Positions 24,249 to 34,681 of a stretch of 64,000 nucleotides of DNA are shown piece by piece. Position 1 is the first letter of the stretch. The number at the start of each line of letters is the position of its first letter. A program made the position numbers and the translations under genes. Under the pieces are notes generated by a model, which made no database searches, was not told where the DNA came from, and worked only from the letters and a program-made list of their open reading frames with translations. The DNA comes from Chitinophagaceae bacterium (GTDB lineage Bacteria; Bacteroidota; Bacteroidia; Chitinophagales; Chitinophagaceae), in NCBI GenBank assembly GCA_947454235.1, contig CANGIY010000007.1, forward strand, positions 1 to 64,000, written 5' to 3'.

Positions 24249-26132
24249 TTACTTTAACATTAATTCAGTTTCAATGGTGTTTTCATCAGTTGAAAACTCA
24301 GTGCAACTGTTCTTTTCTTTCATGCCATACATTGGCGATGCCCAGCTTTCAATTTCCTGACCTTTTAAAGCCTTTCCGCCCACTTTTGCTTTAAGGGTAA
24401 CCTTGTTCTTGTTTTTTGTTGGCATGTGCCACAATTGGCGCATTGTGAGCCCGGCGGTTTCATTGAAACTATCGGTGATTAGCCACTTATCAGAGCCCTT
24501 GGTTTTAACCACTTTACGGGTGTGTACTATGCCGGGACTTAAATATCTGAATGCCTCAATGCTGCCTTCGAATATGTATTCGCTATCTGTTTCTTTAAAG
24601 CTGATGTTTTTACATTGAGTCCAGTAGTACCAAATAAACCGGCCACCTTTCAGCATTTGGTCTTTATCGCCCAGCATAACGGTGTTGTGCGATTCGGTAC
24701 CCGAAAAGAAACGTATGGTGTCGTTGTCGGTATTGTATTTGTAGCTACCTCCGTCCATTATCAGGTTTTCGCCGTTGTGCCAGATATCAATATGCAGGTT
24801 ATCAGCGTGTTGCGGGCGGTCTTTGTAACTACCGCATTTCAGGAAGGTGAGGTTGTTTTTCTCTTTAATAATGTAGTAGCCACCTTCTTTGAACTCGTGT
24901 AAACCAACCTGCGGCTCCCAGGTTTTACGTGCATTTTCGTAGGTGCCATACCAATGTGAATCTTCATTGAACTGGTTGAATTTCAATTCGGTACCTAGTG
25001 CTGCTGCAAGTGCTTGTAACTGCGGTCGGTAATCGCGGTAGTCGGTGCTCGAGAGTCTGAAAAACAGCGCGCCATCATTTGCACCATAGTTTGGAAGCCA
25101 GCCGTTTTCCTCATTCATGCAAGTACGCAGGAAAAGGAAAGTGCGTTTAGCCCGCTTATAAAAGTTTTGTTCGAAACGCTCTTTGTTTTGATCAGAAAGT
25201 GCAATAGCCCAAGTCATTAGTTGTGCAACAACCCTGTGGTAATTCATTGAATACTGCAGGAAGGTACCATCTTCATACACCTGATATGCAATCTCTTCTT
25301 CAAACCACTTTTTGCCTTTTTCCTTCCACTTAGCTGCATCAGGGTAGTCGGGGTAGAGTAGGCCTCCCAGGTAAAGCGTAAGCGTTTCGGTAATAGCGTG
25401 GTTATTACGAACAGCTATGCGTGAAAAATGGATGTTGTTATAAATGTGGTGCAGGTGCCAGTAAATAACGTGCTGTACATGATTGAAAATATCTTCAGTA
25501 AGCGCAGCCGAGTTTTTGTAGTAATGCAATGCAAATGTCCAGTTCAGCACTCTTATTGACATTTCCTGACTACATCGGTAGTTGGGGCCGCAGTTGATAG
25601 GGTTTGCTTTTATCCACGAAAGAATATCATTGAACACCAATTGTGCGCAATCAACACCGTAATGGTAGTCGTACCTGATGATATCGTACAAGTACGAAAA
25701 GCGCGACTTTTCCCAAACATATTTAATATCTCCGGCTTCCTTTGAATAGTCTGGAATTTCAGTCCAGTGCTTATTGACGTCGTATTTGTAGCCAGTGTCA
25801 GGGTTAGTGACCCAGTCGTAATTTTTGCCTAATTCAAATACTGTGCTGCTGAAAAACAGTAATTTACCACTGCTTACTTCATCAAAACGTTTCTTTAAAT
25901 CAGCCGATGGGTTTTTAGGGAAAATCAACGATTCACGGTCTTCAAAGAAGAAGCGTGCTGTTTGTTTTTTCCAGTTTGTGAGTGTGAAATGTTGTTGGAA
26001 GGCAGGGTTGGTAGGAAATTTCTTTTTGAGCATTCCTGACCTGCGCGTGATTTCATGGTAAGCACGAAACGACACATAGCGCCATCCCATATTACTGACA
26101 AGGTTGCCAATTCTTTTGAGCTTATCAATCAT
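24249..26132 (-). CDS. Heparinase II/III-family protein
   Basis: The 627-residue protein has an alpha-helical toroid part (about 120-400; CSQEMSIRVLNWTFALHYY, AVRNNHAITETLTLYLGGL, WLPNYGANDG) and a C-terminal beta-sandwich heparinase_II_III domain (about 405-610; GGYYIIKEKNN, HADNLHIDIWHNGENLIMDGGSYKYN, GTESHNTVMLGDKDQ). The family are polysaccharide lyases acting on uronate-containing glycans. Without a clear signal peptide it may act on intracellular or periplasmic exopolysaccharide. WecB and UDP-glucuronate/xylose genes elsewhere in the window fit a surface-glycan context. Confidence 0.88.
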   Translation of the reverse strand: MIDKLKRIGNLVSNMGWRYVSFRAYHEITRRSGMLKKKFPTNPAFQQHFTLTNWKKQTARFFFEDRESLIFPKNPSADLKKRFDEVSSGKLLFFSSTVFELGKNYDWVTNPDTGYKYDVNKHWTEIPDYSKEAGDIKYVWEKSRFSYLYDIIRYDYHYGVDCAQLVFNDILSWIKANPINCGPNYRCSQEMSIRVLNWTFALHYYKNSAALTEDIFNHVQHVIYWHLHHIYNNIHFSRIAVRNNHAITETLTLYLGGLLYPDYPDAAKWKEKGKKWFEEEIAYQVYEDGTFLQYSMNYHRVVAQLMTWAIALSDQNKERFEQNFYKRAKRTFLFLRTCMNEENGWLPNYGANDGALFFRLSSTDYRDYRPQLQALAAALGTELKFNQFNEDSHWYGTYENARKTWEPQVGLHEFKEGGYYIIKEKNNLTFLKCGSYKDRPQHADNLHIDIWHNGENLIMDGGSYKYNTDNDTIRFFSGTESHNTVMLGDKDQMLKGGRFIWYYWTQCKNISFKETDSEYIFEGSIEAFRYLSPGIVHTRKVVKTKGSDKWLITDSFNETAGLTMRQLWHMPTKNKNKVTLKAKVGGKALKGQEIESWASPMYGMKEKNSCTEFSTDENTIETELMLK

Positions 26133-26137
26133 CGCCC

Positions 26138-26145
26138 CAAAAATA
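26138..26145 (-). promoter_or_regulatory. -7 box TATTTTTG for the heparinase-like gene, leaderless start
   Basis: On the minus strand the box ends 5 nt before the ATG at 26132. Confidence 0.5.
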
Positions 26146-26147
26146 GC

Positions 26148-28784
26148 TTAAAAAGTCACAGTAAACTCACAACCTTCATTTACTTTACTCTTAATTTCTA
26201 TCGAGCCGCCTAAAGATTCAATTTGATTTTTAGTGAGGTACAGTCCAACGCCCTTGCTGTCATAGCCGCGATGAAACACCTGATTGAGTTTAAATATTTT
26301 AGACCCATATCTTTCAAGGTCTATACCAAGTCCATTGTCTGATACAATTAGTTGAACTTTATTGTCTTTTTCAACGGTCGAAATATTAATGACAGGTGCT
26401 AACCCGGGCTTATTATACTTGAGTGCATTGCTCATGAGATTGTATAATATGCTCTCAAGGTAAACCTTAGGATAGTTGATTGAGGCGACAGCAAAGTCGC
26501 AATTAATAACAGCTTGTTTTTCGTAAATGACACTGTAAAGCTGGGTAGAAATATCTTTTACCATTGGGTCAAAAACACACTCTGATAGCGGTATATCTGA
26601 ATTGAGGCGTATTTGCATCAACTCCATCAATGTGTTCAGGCTATTGGTGAGTTTGATACTGCTTTCGTGAATGATTTCGCCTGCTTCCTGTTTCGTGAAT
26701 GGTTCATCTTCTGCAGCCGGGTCATTGTCGCCCATCACCAATCGTTCTGAAAGCATTGAGATATTATTGGCAGGCCCGCGTAGGTTGTGCGCAATAATAT
26801 GGTTCAGTTCTTCAAGCTGCTTGATTTTGTTGCTCAGGCTTTGCCCAGTGGCTTCCAGTTCAGCATTTTTTCTGTTGACTTCCTCAAGCAATTGCTTTTG
26901 CATGGTTATATCAACAATATCACAAATGAAGTATCTCGGAGTTTTTTCATTTTCCCAAACCATTGACACTGTAAGAGAAGTTGTAACAACCTGACGCGTC
27001 TTAGAGATGAACCTTTTTTCTATTGTGAATGCAGGAATTTCACGGGCAAGTAATTTAGTAACAAAAGGCAGTTCGGTACCTATGTCTTCAGGGTACGTTA
27101 TAGACTCATAGCTGAGTTTATACAGTTCATCTTTTGAATAGCCGGTGAGCTCGCTCATACGGTGGTTTACTTCAAGCCAGTATCCATCAGGCGTAATAAG
27201 TGCTTTTGCTATGCCCGAATGATTGAATGTATTGGCAAGGGCCGTAAGGCTCGTATTCAGTGCTTTTTCAGCTTTTACCCTATCTGATATATCAATGCCA
27301 TAGGCAATCATAATATCCAGCTCGCCATTCTCTTTTAAAACGGGTGAGAAGCAACGGTATTGGTAATACGTCTTGCCCGATTTGCTGAGAATTTCTTCAT
27401 CCCACCCAACTTGCCTTTTCTCTCTTACTGCAGTATGAAAAAAGCCAATTCTATCTTCGTATATTTCTTTGGGAATCAAACTTTTCTCGCAAAACTCCTC
27501 AAGTGTTTTACCAATTACCCAATTCCTGATAAAGTCGTCTTTAATCCCTTTTGGGTTAACATACAGTGCTTCAGTTTTCTCATTGAATACGGCAATATTT
27601 GCAGGCAGGGAATTTAGAATATGTTCATAAAAGCCACGTTGTTCTTTGAATTTTCTTTCAATCGTTTTTTTCTCAGTGATATCGGTAAAACGCCAAATCT
27701 CACCCTTGAAATTGTCTCCGAATTGAATCGGGATAAAATCACGGCTAATAATCCTCCCGTCTGCCATTTCTAGTTCCTCACCAAAAATGGGTTCTCTATT
27801 TTGGAGTAATGAAGCAATTCGTTCTAAAAGCTGTTCTTCGTTTTTGTACAGCTTTTTGTCTGACTGCAACATAAGATCTGCGTCCTGACCTTGAAGTTCG
27901 CGTGGGTGTTTATCTAAACCGTAAAGTGCGCAAAACGCCTTGTTGGTGAAAATAATTTTTTTGTTTTCATCTGTCACCAACATGCCGGAAGGCAAGCTGT
28001 TCACCAAACGCAGCAGTGTACCCAAATTAATGCGGTGTTGCTGGTCTTTGATTTTAGTGTTGTGGATATCGGTATGCGTGCCCACAAAAAGAAGTGGTTC
28101 ACCCGTTGGTTTACGTTCTACAATTACTCCGCGGCTCAATAGCCACTTGTATTCGCCATTGTTGTTTTTATATCTTATTTCTGTAGCGTACGAAGGAATC
28201 GATCCTGAAGCGTATTTTGAGAAAGTATCACCAATTGCAATCCTGTCGTCAGGGTGTATGATCTCCAGCCAATCATTGAGCGTTTTGATATTTGTATCAA
28301 CTGCTCCAAATATCTGGCGCCATTTTTCCGAGAATTTAATTTCGCCGGTTGCAAGGTTAAGTTCCCAAATGCCATCGCCAATTGTTTCTAAAGCTTGTTT
28401 CCAGCCATCTCTTGAAAGATGTGAGTCTTCCCTTATTTTTATATTGGTAATGAATGAATTATCAGGAAGTTCAGGGATTTTTAAAACATCCAGTTTATAC
28501 TTTGTGCTGGTTGAGCCGTTTACAATTCTGAATACTTTTTGGAATGGCTGAGCCGCTGAAATAGCAGCCTTAATTGATTTTAATTCAGCGGTAATAGCCG
28601 GTTCTAAATTGAAATTATCCAACAACCCACCAACAGTGGACAAAACTGTACCATCTGCCTGTTTTTTTAGGTAGTAATTAATCCTGAACTCACTGTCAAC
28701 AACTGTTACGCTGTCGCACAGATGCAACAATGTGTTGGCGTAATTTTCTAAAGACGAATTAGTCAATTGGAACATAGTTTTCAA
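26148..28784 (-). CDS. Cytosolic histidine kinase with four PAS domains
   Basis: The 878-residue protein has no membrane segment. Four PAS/PAC units occupy about 125-245, 255-370, 378-500 and 505-635 (for example WRQIFGAVDTNI with YKWLLSRG; LVTDENKKIIFTNKAFCALYG). A coiled linker and HisKA-like domain follow, with the phospho-His in IIAHNLRGPANNIS, and then HATPase_c (NLMSNALKYN, SDNGLGI, GVGLYLTKNQIESLGG). It may sense several small ligands or redox state. No response regulator is adjacent, so its partner is unknown. The next gene follows 15 nt downstream. Confidence 0.9.
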   Translation of the reverse strand: MKTMFQLTNSSLENYANTLLHLCDSVTVVDSEFRINYYLKKQADGTVLSTVGGLLDNFNLEPAITAELKSIKAAISAAQPFQKVFRIVNGSTSTKYKLDVLKIPELPDNSFITNIKIREDSHLSRDGWKQALETIGDGIWELNLATGEIKFSEKWRQIFGAVDTNIKTLNDWLEIIHPDDRIAIGDTFSKYASGSIPSYATEIRYKNNNGEYKWLLSRGVIVERKPTGEPLLFVGTHTDIHNTKIKDQQHRINLGTLLRLVNSLPSGMLVTDENKKIIFTNKAFCALYGLDKHPRELQGQDADLMLQSDKKLYKNEEQLLERIASLLQNREPIFGEELEMADGRIISRDFIPIQFGDNFKGEIWRFTDITEKKTIERKFKEQRGFYEHILNSLPANIAVFNEKTEALYVNPKGIKDDFIRNWVIGKTLEEFCEKSLIPKEIYEDRIGFFHTAVREKRQVGWDEEILSKSGKTYYQYRCFSPVLKENGELDIMIAYGIDISDRVKAEKALNTSLTALANTFNHSGIAKALITPDGYWLEVNHRMSELTGYSKDELYKLSYESITYPEDIGTELPFVTKLLAREIPAFTIEKRFISKTRQVVTTSLTVSMVWENEKTPRYFICDIVDITMQKQLLEEVNRKNAELEATGQSLSNKIKQLEELNHIIAHNLRGPANNISMLSERLVMGDNDPAAEDEPFTKQEAGEIIHESSIKLTNSLNTLMELMQIRLNSDIPLSECVFDPMVKDISTQLYSVIYEKQAVINCDFAVASINYPKVYLESILYNLMSNALKYNKPGLAPVINISTVEKDNKVQLIVSDNGLGIDLERYGSKIFKLNQVFHRGYDSKGVGLYLTKNQIESLGGSIEIKSKVNEGCEFTVTF

Positions 28785-28949
28785 TTACACGCATTTGACC
28801 CACTGAAAGCAGTGAGGCAACATTTCACCGTAAAAATTCTTTCAAATAAAATTATCTGACGGAATTAGCGTGAAGTTAAATAAGTAATGGGATATTTTAG
28901 CAAATCAAAATTAATTCGATTGTAAAAATGACCACAAACATCTGATTGT

Positions 28950-30047
28950 TTAAACGTTGAATAGATTTTTGATGTTTTTAGCGATTCGAGAAGCTGTTTT
29001 CCCATCCCATAATTCAGGGATGGCTCCTTTTTTCCATTCCCCTGCAAATAATTTAGCCATAGCTGGTGGAATAGCCGAAGGGTCGGTGCCTAATAACTCA
29101 TTAGTGCCTACTGTACAAGTCTCAGGGCGTTCAGTGCTGTCGCGCAGTGTCATGCACGGAATGCTCATAACTGTCGTCTCTTCAGTGATGCCTCCCGAGT
29201 CGGTAATTACCGCCTTAGAATTTTGAACTATGTAGTTGAATTCCAGATATGGAAGTGGTTCTACCGGAATCAAATTAGGAGCTGAAATACCTGCGTTCTC
29301 AAGCATCTTTGCAGTTCTTGGATGAACCGGAAAAATCAACGGTAATCCGTTCGATGATTTTACAATAGAATCAATAAGCTCAGTCAGTTTTTCTTTGTTA
29401 TCAACATTCGCAGGGCGGTGCAATGTCATTACGAAGTATTCACCTTTTTTCAGGTTGTGTTTACTCCAAAATTCAGGTTGTTTAAACCTTGGCATTTGTT
29501 TCAGCAACGTATCAATCATGGTGTTGCCCACAAAGAATATTCTGCTTTCAGCAACTCCTGCTTTTCTCAGATTGTTGTTCGCTACCTCTGAAGTAGTAAA
29601 GAAATAGTCGGTGATTGAATCAGTAACAATGCGGTTAATTTCTTCCGGCATTGTCCAGTCGCCTGAACGGATACCGCCCTCAACGTGCGCCACTTTTATG
29701 TTGCCCATTTTTTTAGCAGCAATCGAGCAAGCCATGGTTGAAGTAACATCACCTACTACAATGCATAAGTCTGATTTTAGTTCAGAGAGCAATTGTTCGT
29801 AACCCACCATGATTTTACCCGTTTGTTCGGCTTGCGTGCCGCTACCTACTTCCAGGTTATAATGAGGTTCCGGGATATTGAGTTGTTCAAAAAAGTCGGC
29901 ACTCATTTTTTTATCGTAGTGCTGACCTGTGTGAATGAGCCTATAGTGCATGTCGGCACCCAATTTTTGTTCGGCTTCTATGGCATCAATAATTGGGGCA
30001 ATTTTCATGAAATTGGGGCGCGCCCCCGCAATAATATCTATCAGCAT
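28950..30047 (-). CDS. wecB: UDP-N-acetylglucosamine 2-epimerase (non-hydrolysing)
   Basis: The 365-residue protein begins MLIDIIAGARPNFMKIAPI and shows HTGQHYDKKMSADFFEQL, HVEGGIRSGDWTMPEEINR, TLHRPANVD and TDSGGITEETTVM, all typical of WecB. It interconverts UDP-GlcNAc and UDP-ManNAc for capsule or O-antigen sugars, in the cytosol. No glycosyltransferase is adjacent. Confidence 0.93.
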   Translation of the reverse strand: MLIDIIAGARPNFMKIAPIIDAIEAEQKLGADMHYRLIHTGQHYDKKMSADFFEQLNIPEPHYNLEVGSGTQAEQTGKIMVGYEQLLSELKSDLCIVVGDVTSTMACSIAAKKMGNIKVAHVEGGIRSGDWTMPEEINRIVTDSITDYFFTTSEVANNNLRKAGVAESRIFFVGNTMIDTLLKQMPRFKQPEFWSKHNLKKGEYFVMTLHRPANVDNKEKLTELIDSIVKSSNGLPLIFPVHPRTAKMLENAGISAPNLIPVEPLPYLEFNYIVQNSKAVITDSGGITEETTVMSIPCMTLRDSTERPETCTVGTNELLGTDPSAIPPAMAKLFAGEWKKGAIPELWDGKTASRIAKNIKNLFNV

Positions 30048-30245
30048 ACACTCTATTTTAAAAAAGAACTCTTTAATTCAAGGGTACAAATATGCTAAGT
30101 ATTTCACAGAACCGCAAACGAATGGAATGAAGTAAGCTTGATTTAATGAAAACTGCGTGAATTAAGGGTGATTTCTGTTGCTGCTGAAAATAAATCAGCT
30201 TCATTTATTACTTTGGACTTTTAATTAATCTCAAACGTTTGTTGA

Positions 30246-32762
30246 ATGAAAAAAGTTGTTCTTGGTGTTTTGCTTCCAATTGCGGTTGCTACGACCTACG
30301 GTAAGGAGAAAAAAGCAGATGCGAGCAAGTCGTCCGCTGCGGCACCGGCGAAAGCTGCCGATAGTACCAGCAGCAAAAAAGGACCTAAGCCATACGCTAA
30401 GGTAATCACCGATAAAGCGGTGACTAGTAAAGGTTTATTTACTGTACATAAAGTTGAAGATAAATGGTATTTTGAAATACCTGATTCTTTGTTGGGCAGG
30501 GAAATGATGGTTACAACCCGTTACTCTAAAACCGCCGGGGGCGATAATTTATATGCCGGCGAAATGGAAAACAGGCAAACGATAATGTGGGAAAAAGGCC
30601 CGAATAAAAATATCTTTTTACGCGTTGTCACAGTCATTAGTCAGGCTGATTCAACCAATGAAATATTCAAAGCAGTTGCCAATTCCAATGTGAATCCGAT
30701 AGCTGAAAATTTTAAAATTGAGGCTTATTCTAAAGATTCAAATGGCGTTGTTATTGATGTTTCCGATTATTTCAAAGGCGATAATCAACCTATTTCACTC
30801 GGCCCCGGCACGAAGAAAAGGTTTAATCTGGGAGGTCAGCAAGGTGAAAAATCATACGTGGCTAGCATCAAGACGTTCCCTATTAATACAGAGGTAAGGG
30901 TAGTGCGTACTTTTTCAAGCACCCCCAATTTAAACCCTCAACCGGGTCCACAACAGTCTACTACGCTTCCTGCTGCATGGTCGGCGGGTGCGGTTACTTT
31001 CGAGATGAATAACTCGTTTGTGTTGTTGCCAAAAGTGCCAATGGCAAAAAGGTTATTCGACCCGCGTGTAGGTTTCTTTGCTGATGACTACACTGTATTT
31101 GCCGACAAACAACAAAAGGCGGAAAATCAGGTTTTCATTTGTCGTTGGAGATTGGAACCAAAGGATGCAGACGTTGAGAAATGGAAACGTGGCGAATTGG
31201 TAGAACCTAAGAAGCCTATAGTCTATTACATTGACCCGGCTACGCCTAAAAAATGGCGCCCGTACCTCATTCAAGGTATCAACGATTGGCAAAAAGCGTT
31301 TGAACAAGCAGGTTTCAAAAATGCCATCATGGGTAAAGAATGGGATGCCACCGACACCTCTGCTAACCTGGAAGATGCCCGTTTTTCGGTGTTGAGGTAC
31401 TTACCTTCTGATATAGAGAATGCTTATGGACCTAATGTTCATGACCCTCGTTCGGGCGAAATCATTGAGAGCCATATAGGATGGTATCATAATGTTATGA
31501 AATTATTGCACGATTGGTACATGATTCAGGCTGCGGCAGTGAATCCGCGTGCACAAAAAATGGAGTTCGACGATGATTTGATGGGGCAGTTAATCAGGTT
31601 CGTGAGCAGCCATGAAGTGGGTCATACGCTTGGTTTGCGCCACAACATGGGTAGCAGTAGCCGTACGCCTGTCGAGAAATTAAGGGATAGGGCATGGGTT
31701 GAGGCAAATGGTCACACAGCATCTATTATGGACTATGCACGCTTTAACTACGTTGCGCAACCTGAAGACCATATTTCAGAAATGGGATTGTTCCCGCGCA
31801 TTGGTGCTTATGACAAATGGGCCATCGAGTGGGGCTACAAAGGCAGTTTTGCAAAAGACGAATACGAAGACAAGAAAATAGTGAACAGATGGATTGTTGA
31901 CAGCCTTAAAGCAAATCCTCGTTTGTGGTTTGGCACAGAGACTAATCCGTTTGACCCTCGTTCGCAAACTGAAGACCTGGGTGATAACAATATGAAGGCG
32001 AGCGGCTATGGTATCAAAAATTTGAAGCGCATCATCGTAAAATTGCCGGAGTGGACTTACGAAGAAGGAGATAAGTATGAGAATCTGAGAGACATGTACA
32101 CTGCCCTTATTGTTCAATACTATCGCTATATGAACCATGTGGTGAAAAATGTTGGTGGTATTTATGAGAGTCCGAAAAGTGTGGAGCAAAAAGGCGAAGA
32201 TGTGTATGAGCCAACACCTGTTGCCATTCAGAAAGAGGCTATCGACTTCCTGAACGAGCAATTGTTCAAGACACCAACGTGGATACTTGACGAGAAGATT
32301 TTGAACAAAATCACCAATCCGGTAAATACTGAGACGGTAGGTAATTTCCAGATCAATGTCATTGGCAACTTGCTTTCGCCTATGCGCATGAACCGTATGC
32401 TGATGTCAACAACTCGTTTTGGAAAGAAAAACACCTACGAGCTTACTTCAATGTTGACTGATTTGAAAAAAGGCGTTTGGGGGGAATTAAGTTCACATGC
32501 AGCTATCGACCAGTACAGAAGGAACATCCAAAAAGCCTATGTTGAGGCGTTGGTGGCAATTGTGAATCCGACAGCGGGTAGCCCTGCCCAAGCGGGTGTA
32601 AACCTTCGTCTGTCTGATGTTACATCAGTTTCACGAGGGCATTTGGTGGCGTTGAGGAAAGAAATTGCGGCTTCTATTCCTTTAACCAAGGATGGATTAA
32701 GCAAGTACCATCTTGAGGATATGCTTTTTAGAATCAACAAAGCGTTGGATCCAAAATCATAG
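30246..32762 (+). CDS. Secreted zinc metalloprotease, DUF5117/DUF4953 family
   Basis: The 838-residue protein has a signal peptide, then a Lys/Ala/Ser-rich linker, a DUF5118/DUF5117-like region (about 60-320), and a metzincin-like catalytic domain with HEVGHTLGLRHN (about residue 455), the zinc motif HExxHxxGxxH. The helical C-terminal part (DUF4953) reaches the end. The family is abundant in Bacteroidota and thought to act in the periplasm or outside; substrates are unknown. A TTACTTTG near 30207-30214 is a near-consensus -7 box. Confidence 0.9.
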   Translation: MKKVVLGVLLPIAVATTYGKEKKADASKSSAAAPAKAADSTSSKKGPKPYAKVITDKAVTSKGLFTVHKVEDKWYFEIPDSLLGREMMVTTRYSKTAGGDNLYAGEMENRQTIMWEKGPNKNIFLRVVTVISQADSTNEIFKAVANSNVNPIAENFKIEAYSKDSNGVVIDVSDYFKGDNQPISLGPGTKKRFNLGGQQGEKSYVASIKTFPINTEVRVVRTFSSTPNLNPQPGPQQSTTLPAAWSAGAVTFEMNNSFVLLPKVPMAKRLFDPRVGFFADDYTVFADKQQKAENQVFICRWRLEPKDADVEKWKRGELVEPKKPIVYYIDPATPKKWRPYLIQGINDWQKAFEQAGFKNAIMGKEWDATDTSANLEDARFSVLRYLPSDIENAYGPNVHDPRSGEIIESHIGWYHNVMKLLHDWYMIQAAAVNPRAQKMEFDDDLMGQLIRFVSSHEVGHTLGLRHNMGSSSRTPVEKLRDRAWVEANGHTASIMDYARFNYVAQPEDHISEMGLFPRIGAYDKWAIEWGYKGSFAKDEYEDKKIVNRWIVDSLKANPRLWFGTETNPFDPRSQTEDLGDNNMKASGYGIKNLKRIIVKLPEWTYEEGDKYENLRDMYTALIVQYYRYMNHVVKNVGGIYESPKSVEQKGEDVYEPTPVAIQKEAIDFLNEQLFKTPTWILDEKILNKITNPVNTETVGNFQINVIGNLLSPMRMNRMLMSTTRFGKKNTYELTSMLTDLKKGVWGELSSHAAIDQYRRNIQKAYVEALVAIVNPTAGSPAQAGVNLRLSDVTSVSRGHLVALRKEIAASIPLTKDGLSKYHLEDMLFRINKALDPKS

Positions 32763-32773
32763 AAAAAAATACA

Positions 32774-32806
32774 GCGGGAGCGATTCAATCATAAAGTCGC
32801 TCCCGT
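32774..32806 (+). terminator. Strong hairpin after the metalloprotease gene
   Basis: CGGGAGCGA (32775-32783) and TCGCTCCCG (32797-32805) pair perfectly. Only a weak T-run follows, as often in this phylum. Confidence 0.65.
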
Positions 32807-32823
32807 TGAATTTGAAATTAAAT

Positions 32824-32831
32824 TACTTTTG
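32824..32831 (+). promoter_or_regulatory. -7 box TACTTTTG for the YebC gene
   Basis: TACTTTTG matches TAnnTTTG, 29 nt before the ATG at 32861. Confidence 0.6.
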
Positions 32832-32860
32832 CCGAAAATAATTGCTCCTACAATAAGTTT

Positions 32861-33571
32861 ATGGGAAGGATATTCGAAGTAAGAAAGTCAACAATGTTTG
32901 CGCGCTACGACCGTATGGCGAAGCAATTTAGCCGCGCAGGAAAGGAAATCGCTATTGCTGTAAAGAAAGGCGGTCCTGACCCAACCAATAACCCCGCTTT
33001 ACGTCGCGTTATTCAAAATGCTAAGGGCTTCAACATGCCTAAAGACCGTATTGAAGCAGCGATTAAAAATGCACTTGGTAAGGATACATCAAACTTTGAT
33101 GAGGTAGTTTATGAAGGTTACGCACCACACGGTATTGCTGTAATGGTGGTTACTGCTACCGACAATACTACACGTACAGTAGCAAACGTAAGGTCGCACT
33201 TCAACAAAGGCGGTGGATCATTGGGTAACAGCGGCTCTGTAGGATTTATGTTCAAGCAAATGGGTGTGTTTAAATTAACCCCTGAAGGCATTAACCTCGA
33301 AGACCTTGAATTGGAATTAATTGACCACGGATTGGAAGAAATAGGCGAAGACTCAGAAGGTAACATCATTATGCGTTGTGGCTTCGTTGATTTCGGTAAC
33401 ATGCAAAAAGCACTTGAAGACCGTAACATGACACCATTATCTTCAGATGTGCAATGGATTCCTTTGAATACAGTTTCTATCACTGACGAACAATCAGAAG
33501 ATGTGTTCAAATTGATTGAGCGTTTGGAACAAGACGACGACGTTCAGCAAGTGTTCCATAACATGGGTTAA
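32861..33571 (+). CDS. YebC/PmpR-family protein
   Basis: The 236-residue protein has the family start MGRIFEVRKSTMFARYDRMAKQFSRAGKEI, the PALRRVIQNAKGFNMPKDRIEAAI helix pair and VVTATDNTTRTVANVRSHFNKGGG. YebC proteins were described as transcription regulators, and more recent work links the group to relief of ribosome stalling at proline runs. That second role is notable beside the Pro-rich protein at 9982 and the EF-P at 43421. Confidence 0.92.
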   Translation: MGRIFEVRKSTMFARYDRMAKQFSRAGKEIAIAVKKGGPDPTNNPALRRVIQNAKGFNMPKDRIEAAIKNALGKDTSNFDEVVYEGYAPHGIAVMVVTATDNTTRTVANVRSHFNKGGGSLGNSGSVGFMFKQMGVFKLTPEGINLEDLELELIDHGLEEIGEDSEGNIIMRCGFVDFGNMQKALEDRNMTPLSSDVQWIPLNTVSITDEQSEDVFKLIERLEQDDDVQQVFHNMG

Positions 33572-33614
33572 TACACGACTTCAATAATCATATTTCAACG
33601 GAAATAAGGCTATG

Positions 33615-34652
33615 TTACAATAGTTTTATTTCCGTTTTTATTTTGTTGAGGTGGTCTTCTAAAGTCTCGTTTTTACCGTTGCCACAGTTGCCTCGGCCGT
33701 GGCAATTGATTTGTGTTTTCCGCACGCCCATTGCTTCCAGATATTCGGCAATTGCGTCGGCTCTTTCCTGTGTAACCATAATTGCACCTTCGGCGTCATC
33801 AGTCCAGTCGGTCCAAAGGTCAATTTCTATTTTTTGCTCGGGATTGGTATTGAGCCAGTCAGCCAGTTTATTGAGGTAGTTTTTTCCGGTTTGTGTTAGG
33901 CTGTTCTTTTTAGCAGAAAAAGTAATAGCACGGGTCGTGAGTTTTTCTCGGCGGCGCAATTGGTCAAAATTGCTTCCTATGTCAAAGCAAGTATATTCGA
34001 TGTTGGAATAAGAAATCTCTTTTGAGGCAAAAAGGTGTACCAATGCATTGTTGATTGTATTGCACTTACAATCATTAATATTCAAAATCCTGGTATCGTC
34101 AAAGTAAATCTTCACGCTTTGTCCTTTGATTGAAAGCGCGAAATGATGCCATTTTTTCCAGTTAATAGGAGTTTTAAATTCACTACGGGCGCTGTTATAG
34201 GCATCGTTAAAATACGTGGCAAATTCTACCGTTGTGCCATCAGTGAACGATATACTCCAACTATCGTCGTGGGCATGAGTAGGCACATCAGGGAAATTGG
34301 CGTTAATGGTTAAATTGGAAGAGGGGTAAATAAAGCAATCAAATTCCAATGTGAAAGAGTCTTGCAGCCTGAGTTGTTTGATAGGTATCATGTCAGATTT
34401 GCAACGGTTGAACATGAATTTCGTAGCTCCGCTGCTCACAACCTTGAAGCATTCTTCCGTGCGGTTATTGAAAGTCAGTTGCAGGTATTTGTTGTACAAT
34501 TTCCAGCGGGAAGGGAAGGTGTCTAAGCGATCGTGTGCAAAATTATCGGCGAAAATAATGCTGTCGCCCTTGATGAAATCAAATGGTGCTTCCTGCGAAA
34601 AACCGGAGAAATGAAACAACAACAGTGTTACGCAACAACATAGAAACTTCAT
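33615..34652 (-). CDS. Secreted OmpA-family protein with N-terminal sandwich domain
   Basis: The 345-residue product has a signal peptide (to about residue 19), a beta-sandwich domain of the LamG/GH16-like kind (about 30-220; WHHFALSIKGQSVKIYFDDTRIL) and a C-terminal OmpA domain (about 240-345; KIEIDLWTDWTDDAEG, TQERADAIAEYLEAMGV, NCHGRGNCGN). It probably anchors to peptidoglycan through OmpA and binds a glycan or protein through the sandwich. It starts 29 nt past ribF and may share its transcript. Confidence 0.82.
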   Translation of the reverse strand: MKFLCCCVTLLLFHFSGFSQEAPFDFIKGDSIIFADNFAHDRLDTFPSRWKLYNKYLQLTFNNRTEECFKVVSSGATKFMFNRCKSDMIPIKQLRLQDSFTLEFDCFIYPSSNLTINANFPDVPTHAHDDSWSISFTDGTTVEFATYFNDAYNSARSEFKTPINWKKWHHFALSIKGQSVKIYFDDTRILNINDCKCNTINNALVHLFASKEISYSNIEYTCFDIGSNFDQLRRREKLTTRAITFSAKKNSLTQTGKNYLNKLADWLNTNPEQKIEIDLWTDWTDDAEGAIMVTQERADAIAEYLEAMGVRKTQINCHGRGNCGNGKNETLEDHLNKIKTEIKLL

Positions 34653-34681
34653 GGTGAAATGATATCAGCAAAAGATTAAAA

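Noticed and set aside
27940-28551. 203-codon plus-strand ORF
   Set aside because: Antisense to the four-PAS kinase gene; no domain or start context.
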